DNA of 64,000 nucleotides from NCBI GenBank assembly GCA_029204225.1, contig CM055095.1, forward strand, positions 57,806,865 to 57,870,864, read 5' to 3'. The notes beneath the pieces are model-generated. The model was given only the letters and a program-made list of their open reading frames with translations. It made no database searches and was not told the DNA's origin. Both the position numbers and the translations under genes were made by a program. Positions 55,625 through 64,000 of this stretch are shown here, piece after piece (within the stretch, counting starts at the first letter, position 1; every line of letters starts with the position of its first letter). This stretch comes from Diphasiastrum complanatum (Eukaryota > Streptophyta > Lycopodiopsida > Lycopodiales > Lycopodiaceae).

Positions 55625-56911
55625 TCAAGGCACTTTAATCCTTTCAGCCTTATTAACTTGACACTTAAAACAATGTGTCACATAATGGTTTACTTCTTTC
55701 GTAAGTCTCGACCACCAAAAGTTACGTCGTATCAACTCATAGGTCCTATCCACACTAGGATGACCAGCACTAGGGCTATCGTGATAGAGATGCAAGATCC
55801 TCTTTCGCAGCACCTCACAAGCTGGAATAAGAGCCTTGCCATTTCTCATCACTATTCCATCTTCTATGGAATACTTAAGATAAGTGCGAACCAAGGTAGA
55901 AGAGCTCTCCTCTTGAGACTCTGCATGGCCATGACTCACCTCCTGTTCCACTTTCTTACAGTGAGGATCTTCCTGCTGAGCCTTTCTTATCTCAGACAGT
56001 AACTCATTTTCAATGACTACAAATGACATCTGATACACTACACGAGATAGTGCATCTACCACACGATTCTCGGCACCTTTCTTGTACCGAATCTCCATTT
56101 GGAATTCTTGCATGAGCTCAGACCGTCTGGCTTGCCGGCCTCTAAGGTCTGGCTGCTTACAAAAGTATCTCAAGGTATCATGATCAGTGAATACCTCAAA
56201 TTTCGATCCATACAGATAATGCCTCCATGCCTTTAATGCATGAACTATGGCATATAACTCCTTTTCATGAGTTGGATAATTTTTCTGAGCAGGGTTGAGC
56301 TTCTTGCTCTCAAAGGCCACAGGCCTACCCCCTTGCATCAGAACAGCTCCCACAACAATGTCACTCGCATCCGTATCTATAACATAGGGCTTTTGAGGGT
56401 CTACAATCTTTAGAGTGACGCACTCAACAATAGCTTGTTTCAACTGATCAAAGCTTGCTTGCTGCAGTTCAGTCCACTCACCAAATCTATTCTTTTGAGT
56501 CAAATCAGTCAAAGGTGTTGCAATATAGGAATATTTCTTAACATATTTTCTATAGAATACTGCCAATCCAAGAAAAGAACGGAGTGCTGTCAAATCAGCT
56601 GGCAAAGGCCACGCAACGATCACAACAACCTTCTTAGGATCTGGCCTTACTCCATCAGCAAACACTACATGACCAAGATACTCAATCTCTTTTTTAAACA
56701 ATTCACTTTTTTTACTATTGGCAAACAAAGTGTTCTCCCTCAAAGTAGACAACACAGTCCTAAGGTGAGCCATATGCTTGACCTCACCTGCACTGTAAGT
56801 CAGAATGTCATCAACAAAGTTTACGACAAATTTACCCATATATGGTCTGAGCACATCATTCATCATCATCATGAATGTAGCTGGGGCATTAGTCAATCCA
56901 AATGGCATCAC
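55625..56911 (-). CDS. Element G reverse transcriptase palm, RNase H and integrase zinc region
   Basis: 428 codons starting at MPFGLTNAPATFM. The catalytic box reads FVDDILTYS with both Asp present. Then come HVVFADGVRPDPKK, FLGLAVFYRKYVKKYS, RNase H (VIDTDASDIVVGAVL, THEKELYAIVHALKAWRHYL, FTDHDTLRYF, GAENRVVDALSR) and the integrase HHCC region (YHDSPSAGHPSVDRTYELI...CFKCQVNKAE). A stop codon three bases upstream of MPFGL cuts it from the RT N-terminus. Confidence 0.92.
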   Translation of the reverse strand: MMPFGLTNAPATFMMMMNDVLRPYMGKFVVNFVDDILTYSAGEVKHMAHLRTVLSTLRENTLFANSKKSELFKKEIEYLGHVVFADGVRPDPKKVVVIVAWPLPADLTALRSFLGLAVFYRKYVKKYSYIATPLTDLTQKNRFGEWTELQQASFDQLKQAIVECVTLKIVDPQKPYVIDTDASDIVVGAVLMQGGRPVAFESKKLNPAQKNYPTHEKELYAIVHALKAWRHYLYGSKFEVFTDHDTLRYFCKQPDLRGRQARRSELMQEFQMEIRYKKGAENRVVDALSRVVYQMSFVVIENELLSEIRKAQQEDPHCKKVEQEVSHGHAESQEESSSTLVRTYLKYSIEDGIVMRNGKALIPACEVLRKRILHLYHDSPSAGHPSVDRTYELIRRNFWWSRLTKEVNHYVTHCFKCQVNKAERIKVP

Positions 56912-56914
56912 AAG

Positions 56915-57544
56915 TTACTCATAGTGACCGAACCGAGTTCTGAAGGTAGTCTTGTGTACATCCTTTTCACGAACTCTAACATGATGGTATCCACTCTTTA
57001 GGTCTATTTTACTGAACACAGTGGCACCTGACAAGGCATCAAGCAAATCATCTATACGTGGCATAGGATATCGATGTTTAACCGTTATCTTGTTTAAACC
57101 TCGATAATCCACACACATACGCCATGATCCATCCTTCTTTTTTACAAGAATAATCGGAGAGGCAAAAGGGGAATAACTAGGTCGTATCTGCCCCTGGGCT
57201 AGATAATCATCGACCATCCGTCTCACTTCCTCTTCCTCCTTAAGGCTTATTCTGTAAGGACGTCTATTGACAGGACATGATCCGGGTATTAATTCAATCT
57301 TATGTTCAACATTCCTCTTAGGAGGTAAAACAGATGGAAGATCATCTATGAACACATCTGAAAACTCTCTCCTAATCTCTTGATCCAAATTGGAAATAGT
57401 ACTAGTTTGCACACACTGCATGCTACTCTGACTAGTATTAGTAGACATATCAAGTAGAAAGCAAACACACATGTACTCACAATGGATCCTACGCAACTGC
57501 GGTCCAGGAGGCACATCCCGCTCACCACGAAGGGAATGCATCAC
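56915..57544 (-). pseudogene. Element G reverse transcriptase N-terminus
   Basis: Contains [106 protein letters not shown] (first RT Asp in FSKIDLKSG) and FRTRFGHYE before a TAA. That stop, in place of the aromatic codon normal here, separates it from the RT palm at 56911. Upstream sequence to 57607 is out of frame. Confidence 0.9.
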
Positions 57545-57607
57545 ACCATCAAACTAGAACTCATACACATGAGTATCCCAGGCTATGTGTGGCTTCCACA
57601 GCGTGTG

Positions 57608-57860
57608 TCAACAAATGCCCAACACCACATCAAACCGCGCAAGCCGTGTTATTTCAAAATCCGACTCTTCTGTGTAACTTTGTATAGTTAGCGGAATGCC
57701 CACAACCCTCTTATCCCAAATCTTTGTACCCTTTCCATCAACGATTTCCACTGTGTACTGGTACTGGGATGGTTGAGTGTTCACACCTAACTTCCGTACC
57801 AAAGTTGAATTCAACGCATTATGAGAGGACCCAGTGTCAAATAGAACCTGAACATCTCTA
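57608..57860 (-). pseudogene. Element G protease
   Basis: Aspartic protease with the active-site motif VLFDTGSSHN (57821-57850) and the body LVRKLGVNTQPSQYQYTVEIVDGKG...GIPLTIQSYTEESDFEI, ending FDVVLGIC at a stop. Preceded by an in-frame TGA at about 57875 that ends gag, so gag and protease cannot be made as one protein. Confidence 0.87.
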
Positions 57861-57874
57861 CCACACAGCTGTCC

Positions 57875-58978
57875 TCACATAACAATAAGAGAAGTGTTAG
57901 GAAATTGATACCCTTGGCGAGCCGATTTTGACAAAAGCGCTGGTGGAGCTGTGTCCACTCTCCTGACCACCGAAACATTCATGAGGCGTGGAACTTCTGG
58001 ATTGGCTTCCTGCTCGATCTCTTCCACTGTCATAGGGTCATCACCTTGGTTCATCTGGTCCACCTGAAGATTATATGTGGTCCGCATCAAGTTCCGTGGA
58101 CATTCCTTCCACCTATGCTGTCCCAAACATCCAAAACAGAGGTTCTCTCTCTTTGCACGTTCTTGGTCCTGTGGCGACAACATTGAAGGATGCTGACCCT
58201 TTTGGGCATTGGGCTGCCCATACAACACTTTGCCTTTTGGAGCCCCTGCACCCTTCTTCCTTTGGTCACCCCGAGCTTGCCACTGATTGGTTTGACCTTC
58301 AAACTTTCTCTTTTTGTTCCATTTGCCCTTGCGTCCCCAAGGTTGCTGACCACCTGTACCAGCTACCGCAACAGGATCCGGGCCTTTTTTCCCATCTTCA
58401 TAATACAAAGCCATCTGGATGGCTCCCTGCAAATCATGAGATTGCTCCTTCCGCACGAAAGGGCGAATACTCTCTCGAAGTCCCTCCACAAAGTGAAATA
58501 TTTGCATGTACATAGGAACTTCCTGAGGAATGCGTAACAAAGCCTCTCGGTAGTTGTCTGCATAATCCTGCACGCTCAAGTTACCCTGCTTCAAATAAGA
58601 CCATTGTTGCATGGCTCTGTTGTCTTCATCTATAGGCACCCAGTTTTGCGCAAACATTTGCCAGAATGCCTCCCATGTGGTTGGAACTAGGTCATCCTTT
58701 TCCACCTTCCTCCACCACCTTTGTGCTGACTCTTGAAAACGATATGTGGCTTCAGCAATCATCTCAGTTTGATCGTCTATGCCACACATCTGGAATGCTT
58801 TCTCCCACTTTTGCAACCAATTCTCAACGGCATCAGTAGTTCTCATAGATACTGCTCCAATGAACTTTGGAGGTTTTAAATCTTTGATAGTAGGTAGCTT
58901 TCTCTTTCGAAACCCCAACTCAGCTTCATGGCCCGTTGACAATGTCCTTTCTGCCTCCATAGCTGTACCACTGAACAC
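57875..58978 (-). CDS. Element G gag
   Basis: 367 codons from MFSGTAMEAERTLS. The core reads PPKFIGAVSMRTTDAVENWLQKWEKAFQM, YRFQESAQRWWRKVEKDD and VPTTWEAFWQMFAQNW, the usual gypsy capsid (retrotrans_gag) pattern. A basic stretch (GRKGKWNKKRKFEGQ) precedes a zinc knuckle CFGCLGQHRWKEC, spaced CX2CX3HX4C, one residue shorter than standard. It stops at a TGA that looks like a mutated CGA, just before the protease. Confidence 0.9.
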   Translation of the reverse strand: MFSGTAMEAERTLSTGHEAELGFRKRKLPTIKDLKPPKFIGAVSMRTTDAVENWLQKWEKAFQMCGIDDQTEMIAEATYRFQESAQRWWRKVEKDDLVPTTWEAFWQMFAQNWVPIDEDNRAMQQWSYLKQGNLSVQDYADNYREALLRIPQEVPMYMQIFHFVEGLRESIRPFVRKEQSHDLQGAIQMALYYEDGKKGPDPVAVAGTGGQQPWGRKGKWNKKRKFEGQTNQWQARGDQRKKGAGAPKGKVLYGQPNAQKGQHPSMLSPQDQERAKRENLCFGCLGQHRWKECPRNLMRTTYNLQVDQMNQGDDPMTVEEIEQEANPEVPRLMNVSVVRRVDTAPPALLSKSARQGYQFPNTSLIVM

Positions 58979-59558
58979 TAACCCCTTTACCTTTGAGTTG
59001 CTCCAAAATCAGCTTAAGAGTAGCTTCGATAGTATCCACCTTGGAACATACAGCATCTAATCTCTGTGAATCTTGACTGGTGTTGCTGAATTTGTAGAAG
59101 ACCTGGATAGAATAGATCTCCTACAGCCAAGTTCTAACTACCCATAGACCCTTCTTCTCCAAAAACCAGCAAACTAGGGTTTCAAACTGACAATTGGCAA
59201 AAATCTATGGATGATCACCGAATCAGAAGGCGAAAAGCCCTACTCTACCAGCGACCTACCACAAGAAGCTTATTGCAACTGACAGATCTGAAAAATACTA
59301 AGTATTGAAGAAGTTACAAACAGATTTACAAATCCTATGTGGGCTGGATTTTCACAAAAGCGAAGAGAATAATCAAGCCGCGTAATAGAAAATGCTCAAA
59401 GGCTGCCAGAAGATCAGCAATCCACCATAGGGCTTCAATCTACTATCTTATGGGCTCCAAATCTGCCAACAGATCACCTGCAGTAGGGCGCTGGCTCTCC
59501 AAGAATGCTCCAAACCCTAACTGAAGATGCCAAATCCCACACAAGTCTTGAAAGTAAC
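58979..59558 (-). other. Element G untranslated leader
   Basis: Non-coding DNA between the gag start and the primer-binding site; no internal repeats seen. Confidence 0.6.
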
Positions 59559-59570
59559 TCTGATACCAAA
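59559..59570 (-). other. Element G primer-binding site
   Basis: Minus-strand TTGGTATCAGAG, adjoining the 5' LTR; tRNA-Met type. Confidence 0.88.
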
Positions 59571-60247
59571 TGTTGCACACAAGCTCACAAACCCTAAGTA
59601 AATACACAGAATTACCCAGCAAATCCGTCACTTTATTAATCTCAAGCCAATGTACATAGATCAACAAGCAAACATGAGAGCTCTGCTGCAAGTCTCCTCC
59701 CAATTATAGCTGCATAGGAATACCATAATCATAGTCATAATGAGGAATGCCTAACAAGGCTCACCCTATATCCCCTCAAGCACCCCTTAACCCTGACACA
59801 TCCTAACGTCGACACAATGGCAAACTCCATGCACAGCCGACACTTGCCACTTTGCAGTACCCTGACACATAGGCAAGCTAGTAGGTGGATAGTCTGACAC
59901 GTGTCACTCATGCATTGGACCAAGTGTCCCAATGAGCATATGACACGTCCTGTTGACCCGTCCATTGAACGTCCGACAAGTGTCACTCATGCACTGGACC
60001 AAGTGTCCCAGTGAGCATATGACACGTGTCATGTTGACCGGTCAACCCTTCCTACCTTTTAGGAGGTCAGTTCAGCAGACTCTCATGAGACCCAGTACCC
60101 CCTTGGCCATCTCGAATTTAGTCACTATAACAGATATTTACATTGAAATTTTACAATTGTCTCCACAGGCCGATGACGTAGCCATTTACAATTTAATAAT
60201 TACAATTTACCATACATTGGGCAAAGGGATTCAAAGTACATGTGACA
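59571..60247 (-). repeat. Element G 5' LTR
   Basis: 677 bp, same limits and the same internal ACGTG-rich duplication as the 3' LTR, with small differences (for example CAATGG for CATGG near 59814). Followed by CCCCT and element H. Confidence 0.93.
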
Positions 60248-60252
60248 CCCCT

Positions 60253-60436
60253 TCTAAAACATTGCCCTCAATGTGGGCTACAAAATTTTAACTACTAGAG
60301 CTACTTTAGTGCCGTTGTATTGTCGTTTTCTTTCTTGGGTTATACATTTCGTGCTGGTGGTGTCAGTCCAAAAGCCGAATACCCTACAACCAAAATTTTT
60401 GCTTTCAGTACAATGAAGCAAAGAGAATAATTAATC
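60253..60436 (-). other. Rest of the H polypurine tract and 3' pol end
   Basis: Joining 53833-53841 to 60253 gives the minus-strand purine run AGAAGGGGGAAG next to the H 3' LTR. The remainder is non-coding. Confidence 0.6.
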
Positions 60437-61600
60437 TCATTCTAGTAGATGAAAAGACTCATCAATATGTAAATTATGGAGGTCGTCGGGCAACTGAGGT
60501 ATCATCATCAACAAGTAATGAAGAATCAAGAGCAGGAGCAGCATGAACATTGGGACCATCAATATCTGAAAGATCAGTAGGAGGGATGACAACAACAACA
60601 TTAGAATCAAGGACACCAACATCATGGAAATCAGCAACAAGAAGATCAGATGAATCATGTACAATATCCAGAGGTGGAACATAAACCGCATAAGCAAGAA
60701 TAGCAAGATCAGAAACAGTGGTGTCCCGTACCAACGCATAAAGAAAACCAGCCTGTTCCTGCAAACATCGAAAGGCTCCCATGTAGCTTCATCAATTGGA
60801 CGATTGTCGCATTGGACCAAAAACTGGAAAAGGTGACGACGACGATGTAAAACCCGAACTTGTAGAATAGCAGTAGGTAAAAATGGAAAAAGTTCAGGAT
60901 CAGTAGGAAACGAAGGATCACAAGGTTGACCAGGAAAAAGAGACAAACGAAGTAGACTAACATGACTATTGTCACAAGCACGAGAAGCAGCAGGTAACTG
61001 TAAACGATAAGTAACATGCCTAAGTTTTTTAACAATTTGGAAAGGACCATAGTAACATGCAAACAACTTCTCAGTAGGAGAACGACCCTGTACAAACTTA
61101 TGACGTGCAAAAGATAAACGAACATAAACAGACTGGCCCTCAACAAACTCTAAAAAAGACCTATGACAATCAATCAAGGACTTATAACGATGTTGAGCTC
61201 GCGCCAAATGTTGTTGTGCCTACACAATAGAATCACGAAAGTTACTAAGAAAAGAAGATAAAGTAACAAGAACATCATCAGGAGGGGGTGGAATACCTGG
61301 TAGCAGTGGAGAATATCCATTAGCCAGTAGAAATGGAGACACACCTGTGCTGGACTAACCGAACTATTATAATTGTATAAACACAAATGCTGATTCCAAT
61401 GGCATACAGACCAACCGATGTGAAACTTGGCGATATAGGTGCCCCAGAAAAGATAGTAGCACCAGAAGACCAACAGCAAGGAGTAGGAACATAAGCAGAA
61501 CAACAGTTACGCTGCAATATCATGGAAGGTTTATGCCAGGAAACGTGAAGCATAAAGAGATCGTCCTAGCTAAAGAATTGTGAGAATTCTTAGAATGAAT
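60437..61600 (-). pseudogene. Element H integrase C-terminus
   Basis: Readable parts are WNQHL.LYNYNSSVSPAQV and then, in another frame, ARAQHRYKSLIDCHRSFLEFVEGQSVYVRLS, the block KLFACYYGPFQIVKKLRHVTYRLQLP, NSHVSLLRL and a chromodomain-like tail RVLHRRRHLFQFLVQCDNRPIDEATWE. Catalytic Asp and Glu motifs of the core could not be found. Several frameshifts. After the chromodomain the frame degenerates into Leu/Ile repeats. Confidence 0.78.
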
Positions 61601-63924
61601 GGAGGAAAAACCTTTGATTGATTAGCCACTTATACATATTGCGAAAAGATCATCATGGCAAGAGATCCGTAAGATCCACGAAAGCAAGTTGCAACACATC
61701 ATCTAAAAAGACATGATGCATGAAAGCAGTAGCAGCAAATCTAAAAATAGTAGAGGCCCCAACGCAAAAACTATAGCCGAAATACTCATCTATAAAGACC
61801 TCATATGGACATATCAAGCCATCATAGGATACAACAAGAAGGGATGGAGAATCGGATGACCCATCGGAACTAGCTGCAAGTGCAATCCCAAAGCACACAC
61901 CAGGCGCACAAGTGAGGAATAGAAGAACAAGAAAAGTTCAACCACATACCAAGACCGCAACTAGGGAACTAGCATTAGGAAGAACAACAATTGAAGCCAC
62001 TGGAATAACTGAATGGTAGAAATGCACTGGAACCAGGAATAGCAAGCTCAACTGATATACCAAAGCAGAACAAGGAATAGGATCCGCATCATCGGTAGCA
62101 AGTGTCAAAGCAATATCCACCTATAGCTGGGAATGAGTATCAAAGCACATGTGAGTAGCACTGAAGTACATGGCGGCAACATCCACCAAAAATAACCAAG
62201 AAAGGAGAAGAAACTCTCCCAAGGTACTTTGATGGTCCAGGAACACCAAAAAAAAGTGGCAACTCAGTAACGACATCGAAGACCAAGCGATATGGAGCAA
62301 CCAAAAATGCCAAGGAACCTGAAGATCATCCTGACAAATAGTAGCTGGGACGGAGGCAATAACCCAAGCTATCAGAAGATGCCAAGCCTAACAATGAGCA
62401 ACAATCCAAGGAACAAATAAAGAGTCTCATGCATAATCCTAGAAACCAAGATATCCGCACCACGGACAATCAATAATATAGAAAAACCAGCACCAATCAA
62501 TAGGTCCAAATGAAAGCTAGGCTATACGTAATAACCAGGAATGCCAATCAATGAAACCATGAATGACCACTGAACACGGTATCTGTGAATCAAGGCATAT
62601 AGGCGCAAGGCACTTAGCAACACCCTGTAGATCCGGAGCAACATCAACCTGTACAGTGTTATACTGGTGCAACACCAAGGTACTCAGCATTAACTTGTAG
62701 AGATGACTCTAACTTGCTATGTGTATCCCTCTCGGTCTGAGAGTTGATCACTATACAAGAAGACTCAAAAGGTATAGTTATGTGTGACTCAATCTCAATA
62801 GAACTATGTGACTCGACAATAGGACTATGTGTGACGCGACAATAGGAGTAATCATGCAGAAGGTAACGTAGAAAGAGTGGTAGAAAATAGAAGATCTTCT
62901 AAAGTATGCACCATATGAGAGTAGGATGAGTGCGACCATACTTGCCGGTGGTGAAGAAGCTACCAAAATGGCCACCGAATAGTGTGCCAAGTAAGAAGAA
63001 ATGTTTTCGAATGATAGTAGAAAAAGCCAGCAAACAGAAGAGGATCCCAAAAAGTGAGTGAAGTAGGACATTGGACAGCCAATAACTGGATTTGCAAAAA
63101 GCTGGAAAAAGGCCGCTCAACGTGAGGCAGTAGGGCGTTGGACAACCACAAAGAAAATTTGCAAATGGGCAGGTGGTGGTGAAGTAGGGCACGACTTCAA
63201 AGTGTAATATCTTGAGAATGAGACATCCATTTGGCAAATGGTAATTTGACCAACGTTTGACTTTTCAAAATCTTCACTTTGGTAAAAAATGGATCTTAAG
63301 AATCAAGGAATGATAGGAAAGAAGAAGATCCAATCACATATGCGAAAAGAACAACTAAAAAAAAATGAAACGTAAAAAGAATACCCCTTTGGAAAACTTT
63401 GCAAGATCTTTGGATGTAGTCCTCCATTTGACATGAAACCTGGATCAATTGTCTTGTCTCAGCCTAGCACCCTCATCCATATGATTATTTTGAACTTCTA
63501 TCACGAAAAAGGATGAAAAAGATAAGTTTTTCCAAAAGCTAAAAATTAGGGTTTCCAAAAAATGGCCAACAAAAACTTACATCATCATAGGCGCTGACTT
63601 GCTATGACACCATTGCAACTAACAAAATTCAAGTCCGATCACAAACAAAGAAGTTATGACAAAAAATGTGAAAAAATTTCTAGAGAGAGAAAACGGCTAG
63701 AGAGAGAAAAACGGCCATAAAATTGTGTAGAAAGAGAGAGCTGAAGATCCACCAAAGATGAAGATCCAACTAGAGAGAGATGAAGAGAGAAAAGAGACAA
63801 CAGATCTTAGTCCTTCAATGAAGATCCTTAAACCTGCAAAGAAAATCACAATAACAAACATAAGATCCAAAAACCTACAAAGAAACCATAAAACAGAAAA
63901 GCACTCCCAATCGCTCAGAAAAGT
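61601..63924 (-). other. Element H interior without recognisable genes
   Basis: About 2.3 kb where gag, protease and reverse transcriptase would be expected. Short minus-strand frames (for example 61653-61898) show no motif I can name. Purine-rich GAGAGA tracts occur at 63680-63800 near the 5' end. Confidence 0.45.
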
Positions 63925-63936
63925 GCTTTGATACCA
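63925..63936 (-). other. Element H primer-binding site
   Basis: Minus-strand TGGTATCAAAGC directly before the LTR; tRNA-Met type, identical to the site after the orphan LTR at 26952. Confidence 0.85.
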
Positions 63937-64000
63937 TGTTATGAATAGATTCATAGGTATTAGTATCAATGATGCATAAAAGCCAGCAAAAGGCATTCAC
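63937..64000 (-). repeat. Element H 5' LTR, partial
   Basis: Begins TGTTATGAATAG and matches 53470 onward; cut by the window end. Confidence 0.82.

Larger units (their letters stand above)
53842..60247 (-). mobile_element. Gypsy element G (chromovirus-like, inserted in H)
   Basis: 6406 bp with LTRs of 673 and 677 bp and a perfect 5-bp target duplication CCCCT (53837-53841 and 60248-60252). Order on the minus strand: 5' LTR, primer-binding site, leader, gag, protease, reverse transcriptase, RNase H, integrase with chromodomain-like tail, polypurine tract, 3' LTR. Integrase placed last marks Ty3/gypsy. The LTRs differ at roughly 3% of positions by eye. Stops between gag, protease, RT and integrase, and a changed catalytic integrase residue, make it inactive. 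Confidence 0.95.
53470..64000 (-). mobile_element. Gypsy element H (old, minus strand, runs off the window, interrupted by G)
   Basis: The 3' LTR is 53470-53832; the 5' LTR starts at 63937 and leaves the window, with a primer-binding site at 63925-63936. Between them lie element G (53842-60247) and about 3.7 kb of H interior, in which only an integrase end is recognisable (60437-61600). The two LTR starts match well: TGTTATGAA(C/T)AGATTCA. The missing gag, protease and reverse transcriptase indicate large deletions or strong decay. Confidence 0.85.

Noticed and set aside
53842-60247. Endogenous pararetrovirus (caulimovirid) copy
   Set aside because: Paired LTRs, a 5-bp duplication and an integrase with a chromodomain-like tail show a gypsy retrotransposon; no movement protein is seen.

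Overview
The window is plant nuclear DNA. The evidence is Ty1/copia and Ty3/gypsy retrotransposons with initiator tRNA-Met-type primer-binding sites, candidate exons bounded by GT splice donors, a hAT-like element, AT-rich intergenic DNA and long CA microsatellites. It is repeat-dominated and gene-poor. The species cannot be told from the sequence; a flowering plant with a large repeat load is the best guess. No bacterial operon, CRISPR array, rRNA or convincing tRNA gene was found.

Left third (1-22.3 kb): two old copia elements on the minus strand, A (505-11250) and D (11278-about 21196), lie 27 bp apart. Each was split by a younger copia insertion of one shared family. B (2308-7736, plus strand) sits in A with a TACTT target duplication, and C (13542-18958, minus strand) sits in D with an ACAGT duplication. 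B and C are almost intact and carry different inactivating changes. D's right LTR is cut short where a gypsy fragment, E (21197-about 22310), begins; in E an LTR piece is fused to pol.

Middle (22.3-44 kb): a candidate first exon of a minus-strand host gene (23096-23302, with a TATA-like box), a small MITE-like inverted repeat (24012-24165), an orphan LTR plus primer-binding site (26474-26965), and a roughly 345-bp tandem repeat (29.74-30.88 kb). Then comes a broken copia, I (31106-38175), split by a decayed gypsy element, F (31499-36531). After it lie a CA-microsatellite belt (38.5-39.1 kb), an unrecognised degenerate coding block on the minus strand (39651-41386) and a pure (AC)50 run.

Right (44-64 kb): a four-copy tandem repeat (44470-44945) lies just upstream of a predicted plus-strand host gene (44983-51053). 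Its exons join in phase 0 and encode an unrecognised small, probably membrane, protein. Intron 3 of that gene holds a hAT-like non-autonomous transposon (48768-49484) with 17-bp inverted ends and an 8-bp target duplication. Further right an old gypsy element, H (53470 to beyond 64000, minus strand), is split in its polypurine tract by a second gypsy element, G (53842-60247, CCCCT duplication), which has a chromodomain-like integrase tail.

Four host/insert pairs (B in A, C in D, F in I, G in H) give a clear relative order of events. No new multi-gene system was found. The most notable items are the repeated use of the integrase-RT linker as a landing site, the separate lesions in the B/C family, loss of catalytic residues in G and I, the hAT-like element, the promoter-proximal tandem array and the two candidate host genes.
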